From: Phycisphaerae bacterium
GTDB lineage: Bacteria > Planctomycetota > Phycisphaerae > UBA1845 > PWPN01
Length of the DNA: 32,471 nt
Assembly: GCA_012729395.1 (NCBI GenBank)
Contig: JAAYDF010000222.1
Location: 1 to 32,471 of the forward strand
Direction of reading: 5' to 3'
Below are positions 24,586 through 32,471 of this stretch, one piece after another; the stretch's first letter is position 1; each line of letters opens with the position of its first letter. The translations under genes were made by a program, and so were the position numbers. Below the pieces are notes generated by a model, which was not told where the DNA came from, searched no databases, and saw only the letters and a list, made by a program, of their open reading frames with translations.

Positions 24586-25932
24586 ATGGACACAACAGTA
24601 CCGGCAACATCTCCGCAAGTGATGAACCGTTGGCTCGTCGTTCTGGGGGCGATCCTGATCCAACTCTGCCTTGGGGCCATCTACGCCTGGTCCGTCTTTA
24701 CGCCCGCTTTGCAGACCGAGCCCTACAACTTCAGCGCGACTCAGACCCAGGTCATTTTCGCGGTGGGCTTGGCAACCTTTGCGGTGGTCATGATTCTGGG
24801 CGGCCAGTGGCAAGCCAAGGCCGGTCCCGCTTTGGTAGTCCGTGCCGGAGGGGTGCTTCTTGGTTTGGGTTATATCCTGGCCAGGTTCGGCGGCTCCTCC
24901 CTGCCCGGTCTGCTTATCACCGTCGGGGTGATCGCGGGAGCAGGCATTGGGCTGGCCTATGTCGTGCCCATCGCTGTCGGAGTCAAGTGGTTTCCTGACA
25001 AGAAGGGGCTCATCACCGGCTTGGTTGTGGCCGGGTTTGGATTCGGGGCCCTCCTGTGGATCAAGGTGGCCGACCCGGGCGGAGCAAGGCTCATCGCACG
25101 CATAGGCGTTGAGAACGTCTTCATGGTCTACGGGATCGCCTTCTTGGTCCTGGTGATGCTCGGTTCGATCTGGATGAAGAACCCACCCGCGGGCTGGCGG
25201 CCCGAGGGGTGGGAGCCGGCCAATGTGGGCGGGAATCAGGTGACCGGTGAGCACGCCCACTTCGAGCCCCGCGATATGCTTCGTACGCCCCAGTTCTACA
25301 TGCTCTGGGCCATATTCATCTTCGGGTCCATGGCCGGCCTGATGGTCATCGGCATCATCAAACTCTTCGGCATCGATGCTCTGCAGGCTCGCGGTGGTCT
25401 GGATGAGGTCCAGGCGTCGGCCGTGGCCGGCACGGCCATGGGTGTCTTCTTCGCCATCTCCAACGGTATCGGGCGAATCGCCTGGGGCACGCTTTCCGAC
25501 AGGATCGGCCGGAAGGCCTCCTTCGTGATCATGATGGGTACGCAGGGGCTTATGATGTTCGCCTTCTTCCACATGGGGGGCACGCCGGCCCTGCTATATG
25601 TCGGAGCGGCCGTTGTGGGGTTCAATTTCGGCGGCAACTTCGCCCTATTCCCGACCGCCACCGCCGATTACTTCGGCAACAAGAACGTCGGCAAGAACTA
25701 CGGCTGGGTGTTCACCGCCTACGGCGTCGGCGGCATCGCGGGCCCGATCATGGCTGGTAGGTTCAAGGACTTCGGCAAAGCGGCTATCGAAGGAGCCGCC
25801 AGCGAGGCAGACGCCCTGGCTGCCGCGATGAACGCGTGGTATCCTGCCTTCATCATCGCCGGCGCCGCTTGCCTGGCCGCCGCGGTTCTTGGCTTGCTTC
25901 TGAAAGCTCCCAAGCCGCCTCAGGCTGTCTGA
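24586..25932 (+). CDS. OFA-family MFS transporter (organic acid)
   Basis: A 448-residue inner-membrane carrier with about 12 transmembrane helices. Helix 1 contains CLGAIYAWSVFTPAL, typical of the oxalate/formate antiporter (OxlT-like) family. The KWFPDKKGLITGLVVAGFGF segment between helices 4 and 5 is another family mark, and the second half has the MFS loop GTLSDRIGRK. Known members carry oxalate/formate, or pyruvate-type acids. Because it lies just after acs, acetate, pyruvate or a related monocarboxylate is the likeliest cargo (inference). GAGG at 24573 precedes the start. A 9-bp hairpin separates it from acs, so it may be transcribed with acs at a lower level. Confidence 0.9.
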   Translation: MDTTVPATSPQVMNRWLVVLGAILIQLCLGAIYAWSVFTPALQTEPYNFSATQTQVIFAVGLATFAVVMILGGQWQAKAGPALVVRAGGVLLGLGYILARFGGSSLPGLLITVGVIAGAGIGLAYVVPIAVGVKWFPDKKGLITGLVVAGFGFGALLWIKVADPGGARLIARIGVENVFMVYGIAFLVLVMLGSIWMKNPPAGWRPEGWEPANVGGNQVTGEHAHFEPRDMLRTPQFYMLWAIFIFGSMAGLMVIGIIKLFGIDALQARGGLDEVQASAVAGTAMGVFFAISNGIGRIAWGTLSDRIGRKASFVIMMGTQGLMMFAFFHMGGTPALLYVGAAVVGFNFGGNFALFPTATADYFGNKNVGKNYGWVFTAYGVGGIAGPIMAGRFKDFGKAAIEGAASEADALAAAMNAWYPAFIIAGAACLAAAVLGLLLKAPKPPQAV

Positions 25933-26056
25933 CAGCGCCGGCGCAAACGTTGTGCGGAGCCGCAATCACCGGAAAGCGGTGGCACTGGCCGGGCAGGGGC
26001 ACTCCCTGTCTGGCGACGCGAGGCCGCAGTGCCGGCCCTGGGCCCAAACGAAGCTT

Positions 26057-26356
26057 ATGATCCAGTTAACCCGCAATGGTTCCGACGTGCTTCTCCCGGT
26101 CAAGGTGGTGCCCAAGGCCTCCCGTGACCGTATTGTGGGTGAGTTGGACGGATCGCTCAAGGTGGCCGTGGCCGCGCCGCCCGAGAAAGGAGCCGCCAAT
26201 CAGGCGGTCTGTCGACTCATCGCCAAAACTCTCGGGATACGCGTGCAGCAGGTCACGGTCGAGACCGGCCACGGCTCGCCCCGCAAAACGCTGCGCCTCG
26301 AGGCCGTCACACCCGACCAGGTCCGCGCGATCCTACAGCCGCAGCCATCAGAGTGA
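26057..26356 (+). CDS. DUF167 (YggU-like) protein
   Basis: A 99-residue small protein. It contains the whole conserved core: VKVVPKASRDRIVGELDG, the APPEKGAANQAVCRLIAKTLG stretch (in two parts) and VTVETGHGSPRKTLRLE. The length is normal for the family. Its function is unknown; structures show a small alpha/beta fold that may bind nucleic acid. The ATG at 26057 fits the family N-terminus (MIQLTRNGSDVLLPVKV), though no good ribosome-binding site is visible. It faces the convergent ferredoxin oxidoreductase gene across 54 bases. Confidence 0.88.
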   Translation: MIQLTRNGSDVLLPVKVVPKASRDRIVGELDGSLKVAVAAPPEKGAANQAVCRLIAKTLGIRVQQVTVETGHGSPRKTLRLEAVTPDQVRAILQPQPSE

Positions 26357-26410
26357 TGTCCGCGGGCGATCACCGCTCGTGTGGTTGAAACGGCAACTCG
26401 ATCACCGTGC

Positions 26411-29400
26411 TCAACCGGCCGAGGTCAGGCGACGTTGTTGGGCATGACGCAGGTCGGCCAGAAGCTGCTCGGCCTTGGAGCGGGCGGCCTCCATCTTCGG
26501 GCGCCGAATCTCGGCATAGCCGGTGACCGACTCGACCGTCCGCAGGGCTTCCAGGTAGACGCCATAATCGTCCCCCGCCGGTTGAATGTGTGCGAGCCCG
26601 TCGACCAGCCTCTCGTACCACGCCAGGAACAGACGCTCCTCGTGACGCCACCGGGGAATCACTCGACGCAGAAAACGCAGATTACGCAGCACGTAAAGCG
26701 TCCAATGGGGAGTCCGAATATCAACCTGCCGCCCGAAAAACCGCGGATGGAACGTCCGCCGGTAACGGATCCGGTCGCCGTTGGCCGGGTTCACGTTGTA
26801 ACGCTGCCGGTCACGCCGCAGTTTCTCGAAGCGGGTCAGCAGGTGCGCGACGCAGAACTCATCCTTGATGAGCATGAGCTTGGCGAGGTTCCAGATGACT
26901 GCCCGGGTGGCGGCGAAGCCGTGAGTCTCGCTGTCGGCCAGGAAGGTCCGGCGAATGCGCTCGACGTACCGGCGAGCGTAGCGCAGACCGCCCCACTCGA
27001 TGAGATCGTAAATGCGGATGGCGAGGTCACTCATGCTCTCGCGATCCAACTCGCGGCAGGCCCGCAAGGTGGTGAAGACCATGTGCTTGTAGGCCCGGGC
27101 GAGCTTGGTGTCGGGAAGCCTTCGCCGGCCGCCCACCCCGGGACGATCGCCTCGCAGGGCCCGCCTCTTGCCCAGTCGCCGCATGTTCAGATACGCGGCC
27201 TTCTCGCGTACCGTCCGGGCCAGCGTGCGCGGGCCGGCCTGCTGCTCGCCAAACAGGTCGGCGAACAGGTCCGGCCGACTGACCAGCTTGCGGCCCACGT
27301 CGAACGCTCGCAAGTTCTTCTTGAAGTCCGCACGGATCGTCTGCCGGATCCCCTCCTTGAGCGATTCGAGCGAGACGGGAATCAGCCCACGCTGGTACGC
27401 GACACCCAGCATGGTGATGTTGGCGTACAGCTTGGTGCCGAAGATGCGCTCGCAGAGCGAGGTGATGCGAGCGGAGAAGTACATGCCCGGCCGGCTCACC
27501 TGCCGCAGCGCGGCCTCCAGCCGCTCGACGTTGATGGAGTCTTGGCCCAACAGCATGCGGATGGTCGGGCTCGCATCGGTGTTGACCACCGTGGCGGTGC
27601 GCTCGGGATCGGCGACGCGGAACTTCTCCTTCGCGTTGACCGCCCGCACCGCTTCGAGCGGATCCAGCCCGATGAGCAGATCGGCTTTGCCGTACCCGAG
27701 GGTCATGCCCGCCGACTGCCCCGTGGGCGAGAAGATAATCTGCGAGTAGACCGACCCATTCCGGATCGCCAACCCCTTCTTGTCGCTGAACTGAACGCTG
27801 TAGCCCTCGTGCTGACCCGCCACCACCAGAATGCTCGCCGCCGTGCCGATGCCCATCCCGCCCACGCCCGCCAGCCATGCCCGCCAGACCCGCTCGCTGC
27901 GGCGCACCGGAACGTCGGGAATGTCCTCCAGCATGATCTTGTGACCGCGGGGGGTCGGAGGCCGCCGCCGCGTGATGATCACCTCCTCGAACGACGGGCA
28001 CGCGTCCACCCGGGCACAGGCCCCGTCATTCACGCACCACGAAAGATCCGTCTGGATCTTCGGACCGTAGTCCGTGCTAACGACCGTCAAGCCCGGACAA
28101 CCGGTGTTGTTCGTGCACTCCAGGCAGTACTCGCAGACCTCCGGGGTGACATTCATCTGTACCTGCCGGCGCACAAACCCGATCTTGCTCTGCTCGGCCC
28201 GCTCGGCCCGCATCCGCTTGCGGTGGAAGGTGATGCCGCATTCCTTGTCGGCGATCAGCACCTTCACGCCGTCGGCCAGGATGGTCTGCTCCAGCGTGCG
28301 ACGGTAGGCCTTGCGGTCCTCGGGGTTCACCCGGGTGACCGGACAAGCTCGGCCGGTCACCGCCGCCACGATATTCTCGATTTCTTGAGCGGGGATCGGC
28401 CGATCCAGCAGATCCTGCGACAAGGTGGGTAAAGGCTGGTGCCCCGTCATCGCGGTCGTGTCGTTCGCCAAAATGATGTAGGTGATGTCCTGCCGGCCGG
28501 TGATCGAGTTGCTGATCGCCGTGATCCCCGAGTGAAAGAAGGTCGAGTCACCCATGAACACGACCTGCTTGTTGGTGATGAACGGGTCGATGCCGCTGCC
28601 CGTCCCCCCGCCAAGCCCCATTCCCGAGTAGTTGTGCATCAACGGCGTGTTCGGCTCAAACATCAACATGGTGTAGCAGCCGGTGTCCCCGTGAAACACC
28701 AGATCGATCGCCCCGCATCCGTGCCGGCGACGCATGTAGGCCTCGTCCGCGAACTGCCTCTTGATCTGCAACAGCACGCTGGCCGAATCGCGGTGCGGAC
28801 AACCGGGACAGAAGGTCGGCGTACGCGCCGACAGATCCTCCTCCAGCCGAGATGTCCGAGAGATGATGCTCAGCTCGCTGTCGATGTCCTTGGCGGCCAC
28901 ACGGGCCAGCGGTGAGTCGATCGCTCGCAGGAAGCGGGGCAACCGGTCCACGACAATCGAGGCGTTCAGCCCCAGAGCCGAGGGGAACCCGCTCGACTCC
29001 TTGGGGAACTGCTTGCCCCACAACGAGGCGATCGGTCCCTGCCGCGACTGGGAGAAGCGGATGGCGATCTCGGCTACTTGATCCTCGATGAACGAACGCC
29101 GCTCCTCGACGACCAGGATGTGCTTGAACCGGGCCAGCAGAGGTTCAATGCGCCGCCGGTTTAACGGGTAGGTGACCGCCAGCTTGAGGATGGGAATCCG
29201 CTTGTCCAGCCCGATGTCCGACAACGCCTGCCGTACATACTGATAGGCCAGGCCGCTGGTGATAATCAGCAACTCATCGACGCCGGACACATCATGCAGC
29301 CGGTTGAGCCCAAGCCGATCCACCTCACGATGGAGTCGCTCAAACCGCTCGGGCAACTCCAGCTCACGACGGCCGGTCCGCGGCGGAAGCAGAACCTTGT

Positions 29401-30055
29401 TGGCCAAGTCCAGGTTGTAGGTCTGCAGCTCGTAGGGATGATTGGTGTTGGTTAACGGGTAATGATTGGGTCGGCACACAACCGAACCACCGCCGTCGGC
29501 CAGCGTCGTGGTGATGAGGTAGCCGACGTACAGATCCGCCGCCCGCGACAACTGAAAACCGACATTGACGAAGTCCTTGATCTCCTGGGGCGTGCTCGGC
29601 TCAAGCACAGGAAGGAATAGGTGGCGGGCCAGAAAACGCGAGTCCGCCGGTACCTGCGTCGACTCGCTCCACGGGTCGTCACCCACCACGATGACCGTCC
29701 CACCCTCGGGGTGCGGACCCGCGAGGTTGCCCAAAGCCAACGCGTCGCTGGCCACGTGCAGCCCGACACTCTTGAACACCACCAAGGCACGCAACGGACC
29801 CATCTGCAAACCGTTCGCCGCCGCCACCGCCAAAGCTTCATTGTTCGCCAGTCGGGCCTCGATGCCCCGCTCCTTCAGCAGGTCAGAGCAGTCCGCCAGC
29901 ACGTCGAAGAACGTCGCCACCGGCGAGCCCGGGTACCCCGTCATCAGGTGGACCCCGCCCTCCGTTTCCAACGCCCCCTTGAACAGCAACTCGTTGCCGT
30001 TGAAGGCCTCAGTCCCCGATTCGCGCAGGAACCTGCTTGGAATCTTCTTGCTCAT
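26411..30055 (-). CDS. Fused indolepyruvate:ferredoxin oxidoreductase (IorA-IorB)
   Basis: A 1214-residue cytoplasmic enzyme that would decarboxylate aryl 2-oxoacids to acyl-CoA and reduce ferredoxin. Residues about 10-400 are the pyrimidine-binding and transketolase-like parts. FCPGCPHR is at 415-422. The thiamine diphosphate site is GDS...NSI...AND (about 502-532). A ferredoxin-like part has Cys 641, 644, 647, 653 and Cys 674, 680, 686. The gamma-type (IorB) domain starts near 722 (WRAWLAGVGGMGIGTAA). The final 280 residues are a basic, helix-rich extension like DUF6537. The ATG at 30055 (MSKKIPSRFL) is preferred on the family N-terminus; GGAGC sits very close to it, so an upstream start is possible. 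In most anaerobes the two subunits are separate genes. Confidence 0.92.
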   Translation of the reverse strand: MSKKIPSRFLRESGTEAFNGNELLFKGALETEGGVHLMTGYPGSPVATFFDVLADCSDLLKERGIEARLANNEALAVAAANGLQMGPLRALVVFKSVGLHVASDALALGNLAGPHPEGGTVIVVGDDPWSESTQVPADSRFLARHLFLPVLEPSTPQEIKDFVNVGFQLSRAADLYVGYLITTTLADGGGSVVCRPNHYPLTNTNHPYELQTYNLDLANKVLLPPRTGRRELELPERFERLHREVDRLGLNRLHDVSGVDELLIITSGLAYQYVRQALSDIGLDKRIPILKLAVTYPLNRRRIEPLLARFKHILVVEERRSFIEDQVAEIAIRFSQSRQGPIASLWGKQFPKESSGFPSALGLNASIVVDRLPRFLRAIDSPLARVAAKDIDSELSIISRTSRLEEDLSARTPTFCPGCPHRDSASVLLQIKRQFADEAYMRRRHGCGAIDLVFHGDTGCYTMLMFEPNTPLMHNYSGMGLGGGTGSGIDPFITNKQVVFMGDSTFFHSGITAISNSITGRQDITYIILANDTTAMTGHQPLPTLSQDLLDRPIPAQEIENIVAAVTGRACPVTRVNPEDRKAYRRTLEQTILADGVKVLIADKECGITFHRKRMRAERAEQSKIGFVRRQVQMNVTPEVCEYCLECTNNTGCPGLTVVSTDYGPKIQTDLSWCVNDGACARVDACPSFEEVIITRRRPPTPRGHKIMLEDIPDVPVRRSERVWRAWLAGVGGMGIGTAASILVVAGQHEGYSVQFSDKKGLAIRNGSVYSQIIFSPTGQSAGMTLGYGKADLLIGLDPLEAVRAVNAKEKFRVADPERTATVVNTDASPTIRMLLGQDSINVERLEAALRQVSRPGMYFSARITSLCERIFGTKLYANITMLGVAYQRGLIPVSLESLKEGIRQTIRADFKKNLRAFDVGRKLVSRPDLFADLFGEQQAGPRTLARTVREKAAYLNMRRLGKRRALRGDRPGVGGRRRLPDTKLARAYKHMVFTTLRACRELDRESMSDLAIRIYDLIEWGGLRYARRYVERIRRTFLADSETHGFAATRAVIWNLAKLMLIKDEFCVAHLLTRFEKLRRDRQRYNVNPANGDRIRYRRTFHPRFFGRQVDIRTPHWTLYVLRNLRFLRRVIPRWRHEERLFLAWYERLVDGLAHIQPAGDDYGVYLEALRTVESVTGYAEIRRPKMEAARSKAEQLLADLRHAQQRRLTSAG

Positions 30056-30430
30056 GCTCCGTGCGGGTCTCGCAGTATTGAAGGCTCGGCTTCCGGAATC
30101 ACCCTGGCCGCAGGGCAGCTCCGGCCATCGCCACTCGTAGAGCATCATAGCGGCTTTGGCCCCGGACACACAAACCGCTCGCAGCCGTTGCGTAGGGTAA
30201 CTGTTGGAGCGAGTGCGTGCCTAATAATGGGTAGTTTTGCTCACTGGCCGGGTGCGGATGTGATTGGGGGTGTCAAAATTGCCGGTCGATTGTGGCAGAC
30301 TGATTGCATTATCCGTCCACGACAGCCTCACAGGATAAGTTGTCTTCAAGCGGCTTGGCGCGTGGCCGGCGGATCGATGTCCGTCTTCGTGGTTCGGCTG
30401 CAAGGAGCCACGGAAAGAAGAGCTTGCGTC
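30056..30430. other. Divergent intergenic region
   Basis: About 375 bases between the oxidoreductase and the truncated beta-helix gene. The right half is more AT-rich and holds the candidate sigma-54 promoter at 30293. I see no gene or RNA in it. Confidence 0.5.
30293..30308 (+). promoter_or_regulatory. Candidate sigma-54 promoter for the beta-helix gene
   Basis: TGGCAGACTGATTGCA fits the -24/-12 consensus TGGCAC-N5-TTGCA, with GG and GC exactly ten bases apart and one mismatch in the conserved part. Transcription would begin near 30319, about 110 bases before ATG 30431. No activator site was identified. Confidence 0.5.
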
Positions 30431-30924
30431 ATGTCCGCATTTCGTTTGTTCTCAGCTTATGCCGCGTTCGGAGTGGCCGTAGTCAGCCTGTGTGTGGGCA
30501 CATCGGCGACGGCGTCGGTGGTCATTCATGTCGATGGTTCCTCGGGCCAGCACGCATGGTCGGGGTTGTGCGCGACCTGGGATGGGGCAACCTGCGGACC
30601 GAAGGAGACCATCCAGGCAGGCCTTGATGCCGCTCAACCGGGCGACACAGTGCTGGTTGCCGACGGCTTGTACCAGGGAGCGGGGATTGTGAACCTCGAC
30701 TTCGGCGGCAAGGCCGTGGCGCTTCGCTCGGTGAACGGGGCAGCCCATTGCGTGATCGATTGCGAGGGTGCCAGTCGTGGGTTCTATTTTCATAGCGGCG
30801 AACGTCCGGAAAGCGTGGTCGAAGGTTTCAGCGTGCGCAACGGGTTCAGCATGGCCAGCGGCGGCGGGATCTACGCCTCTCGCTCTCCCGCTCGGATTGA
30901 AGACTGTGTTACTGAGGATAATTC
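30431..30924 (+). pseudogene. Secreted beta-helix protein, 5' part cut by an insertion sequence
   Basis: The first 164 or so codons of a secreted protein. Residues 1-29 are a signal peptide (ending TSATAS). Right-handed parallel beta-helix sequence follows: TIQAGLDAAQPGDTVLVADG, ALRSVNGAAHCVIDCEG, VEGFSVRNGF and SGGGIYASRSPARIEDC. This matches the large planctomycete group of polymorphic-repeat surface proteins. At 30925 the frame runs into an insertion sequence and stops at 31000 after about 25 unrelated residues, so the product is truncated. The rest of the gene must lie beyond the window. AAGAAGAG before the ATG is a possible ribosome-binding site. Confidence 0.82.
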
Positions 30925-30939
30925 GTCGTCCCTGAAAAA
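30925..30939 (+). repeat. Left terminal inverted repeat of the IS
   Basis: GTCGTCCCTGAAAAA, the exact reverse complement of 32457-32471. Pairing stops after 15 bases. Confidence 0.92.
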
Positions 30940-31016
30940 GTCGCTTTGCGGTTTTTTCCGGTCGGCACGGGCCATCCGCGGGCTGAGGGTGGGCGGATGA
31001 CTCCTGATCCTGGCCA

Positions 31017-32348
31017 TCAGGCGGCGTAGCCGAGGGCTGAATTCGGGCTTTGGAGCAGGAGAATCTCGCTCCTCAGCCGGCGAATTAGCGCAAAAAAGAA
31101 CCACCGGAGCAGTTTGCGCAGATTGGCCCCAGCGGCGGCCAGCACCGCGTTGATCGCATCGCCTCTTAATCCTGCCAGGAAGCACCGGTCCATCCGGTGG
31201 TCGCTCTTGAGGTGGCCGATCTTCGGCTCTATGGCACTACGCCTTCGCCGACGCCGTCGTTCGGATCGCGAGCAACCGTGGCTGCTTTGGCCGGCCACGT
31301 GAATCTGAGCGCTGCCGGTGTAATCATGCCCACGATACCCCTTGTCCACGTACGCATCGGTGATGGGGACGCCGGTATTCGACTCGGCCGACGTGATGGT
31401 TGCGTTCAGCGTATGTCCGTCGTAGGGATTACTGGCCATCAGTTGTGAGGCCACGATCCAATTGCTGCGGTTGGTGGTCGCCAGGGCCACTTTCTGGCCG
31501 AATTCGTAACGTTTGTGGGCTTTACCCTTGCTGATGCACTGAACCTCCGGTTCGTGCAGGCTGTAGAGCTTGTGCGAATCCTGCCGCTGTTGCTGGCGAA
31601 TGCGCTCCGCACGCGACAACAGCGCAGCCAGATCTTCGTCCAGTTCACCGGCGTTACGACGAATGTCTCGAATCAGCCGACCCACGTAGGTGCGAAGCTT
31701 ACGCAGTTGCCGACGCATCCGCCGATACTGCTTGGCGTGGGCGTAGCGGCCGGCCATGACCGCTGCCTTCTTGCCTACCCGAACGTACGACTGCCGCAAC
31801 CAGATGCCCCGCGACTTGGCCGCCGCCACCAACTTGACCAAAGCCTTGTACAACAGCTTCGAGTCGGTCGGATAGGTCACGTTCTTCTCTTGAACGGTCG
31901 TATCCACATTGATCTGCTGGAGATCTCGCGTGGACAACTGCTTTTCACGCAACGCCAGGCTGATGGTTTCTTTGAGCAACTCTTCCAACCGCTCAGGCCC
32001 CACCCGGCCTCGCCAGCGGCTCAGGCTGCTCGGATGAAGCGGGCACTCGTGCTGCATGTGCGTGTAGCCGCAGAAGTACTGCCAATACGGGTTCTCCACC
32101 CAACGTGCCACCACCGACTCGTCCGATTGATTGAACGTGTACTTGAGGTACTGAATGCCGACCATCAGCCGAGTGGCCTTGGCCGGAGCCCCCATGTCCT
32201 GGCTGTAACTGCCCGCGAAAGCCGCGTCGAAACGTGGCCAGTCGATCTTCCGAGCCAGCTGAATCAACTCGTGGGCGGGGTTGAGAATCTGATCGAAATG
32301 GGCCTGGAATAGCTGAAAAACGTCGCAAGGCTGAGGCTTGGGTTTCAT
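31017..32348 (-). CDS. IS5-family DDE transposase
   Basis: A 443-residue transposase. The N-terminal DUF772-like part contains RLMVGIQYLKYTFNQSDESV and VENPYWQYFCGYTHMQHECP, typical of IS5-family elements. The catalytic DDE triad is readable: Asp in INVDTTVQEKNVTYPTD, Asp in ITDAYVDKGYRGHDY, and Glu in SAIEPKIGHLKSDHRMDR. The last fits the Y(2)R(3)E(6)K signature at R-SAI-E-PKIGHL-K. The middle (about 190-290) is Arg-rich and helical. I chose ATG 32348 (MKPKPQPCDVF) as the family start; an upstream in-frame codon would add 30 residues with no family match. The reading frame is complete, so the enzyme may be active. Confidence 0.93.
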   Translation of the reverse strand: MKPKPQPCDVFQLFQAHFDQILNPAHELIQLARKIDWPRFDAAFAGSYSQDMGAPAKATRLMVGIQYLKYTFNQSDESVVARWVENPYWQYFCGYTHMQHECPLHPSSLSRWRGRVGPERLEELLKETISLALREKQLSTRDLQQINVDTTVQEKNVTYPTDSKLLYKALVKLVAAAKSRGIWLRQSYVRVGKKAAVMAGRYAHAKQYRRMRRQLRKLRTYVGRLIRDIRRNAGELDEDLAALLSRAERIRQQQRQDSHKLYSLHEPEVQCISKGKAHKRYEFGQKVALATTNRSNWIVASQLMASNPYDGHTLNATITSAESNTGVPITDAYVDKGYRGHDYTGSAQIHVAGQSSHGCSRSERRRRRRRSAIEPKIGHLKSDHRMDRCFLAGLRGDAINAVLAAAGANLRKLLRWFFFALIRRLRSEILLLQSPNSALGYAA

Positions 32349-32456
32349 GGAATCCGTTCCCAAATTGCAAGGTTCTGGCAAGCCATCCGTGGTTTCCTTG
32401 CAAAATATACACCCCGCCAAGCGACATTGCAGCCCCAAAACATTGGGCTTTTAACA

Positions 32457-32471
32457 TTTTTCAGGGACGAC
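32457..32471 (-). repeat. Right terminal inverted repeat of the IS
   Basis: TTTTTCAGGGACGAC, the exact reverse complement of 30925-30939, ending on the last base of the window. Confidence 0.92.

Larger units (their letters stand above)
30925..32471 (-). mobile_element. IS5-type insertion sequence, 1547 bp
   Basis: The element is bounded by perfect 15-bp terminal inverted repeats and encodes one DDE transposase on the minus strand. Its left end interrupts a beta-helix gene. Its right end is the last base of the window, so the target duplication cannot be read. Intact repeats and an intact transposase suggest it is recent and may still move. Confidence 0.92.

Noticed and set aside
26381-28432. 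683-residue open frame on the plus strand
   Set aside because: It lies opposite the ferredoxin oxidoreductase, whose motifs and cysteines are well conserved. The plus frame is rich in Arg, Pro and His, with no domain.
29621-30430. N-terminal extension of the truncated beta-helix frame
   Set aside because: The frame is open upstream, but that part overlaps the oxidoreductase gene on the other strand. The signal peptide begins at 30431.

Overview
This 32.5 kb, GC-rich window looks like a planctomycete chromosome fragment, probably from the Phycisphaerae or a related lineage. The evidence is the gene content. It has a DUF1549/DUF1553 (PSD1) gene followed by a Tat-exported DUF1501 gene and a gene with PPC domains. 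It also has a pseudopilin-like protein with an H-X9-EG C-terminal motif, a PEP-CTERM protein, dockerin-like EF-hand repeats and a signal-peptide beta-helix protein. No rRNA, tRNA or CRISPR was seen. The right edge coincides exactly with the terminal inverted repeat of an insertion sequence, so it may be a contig break at a multicopy repeat.

Region by region. 1-292: GC-rich palindromic and tandem repeats. 293-1663: a membrane acyltransferase of the NagX/DUF5009 type. 2132-11248: an accessory locus with a PEP-CTERM lamin-tail protein and a secreted lamin-tail/dockerin/Cthe_2159 beta-helix protein. These are followed by a tightly overlapping trio (pseudopilin, VTC-domain protein, DUF4956 membrane protein), then a decayed second VTC fragment joined to a broken HlyD adaptor, and a second Cthe_2159 protein. 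11321-13605 (minus strand): a two-component pair. 13905-20828: PSD1, DUF1501, PPC and RidA-like genes. 21105-25932: an OprB porin, acetyl-CoA synthetase and an OFA-family transporter, a plausible organic-acid uptake and activation unit. 26057-26356: DUF167. 26411-30055 (minus strand): a fused indolepyruvate:ferredoxin oxidoreductase. 30431-30924: the 5' part of a secreted beta-helix gene behind a candidate sigma-54 promoter, cut by an IS5-type element (30925-32471).

The best candidate for an undescribed system is 2132-11248. From general knowledge, VTC-domain proteins, DUF4956 membrane proteins and Cthe_2159 proteins often occur near CotH kinases and lamin-tail domains. Here there is no CotH, a pseudopilin gene overlaps the VTC gene, and there are two large extracellular beta-helix proteins. 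My inference is a cell-surface system in which VTC and DUF4956 act at the membrane and the beta-helix and lamin-tail proteins lie outside. The locus also shows recent rearrangement: a lamin-tail module duplication, paralogous Cthe_2159 genes and a VTC/HlyD fusion scar with an in-frame stop.
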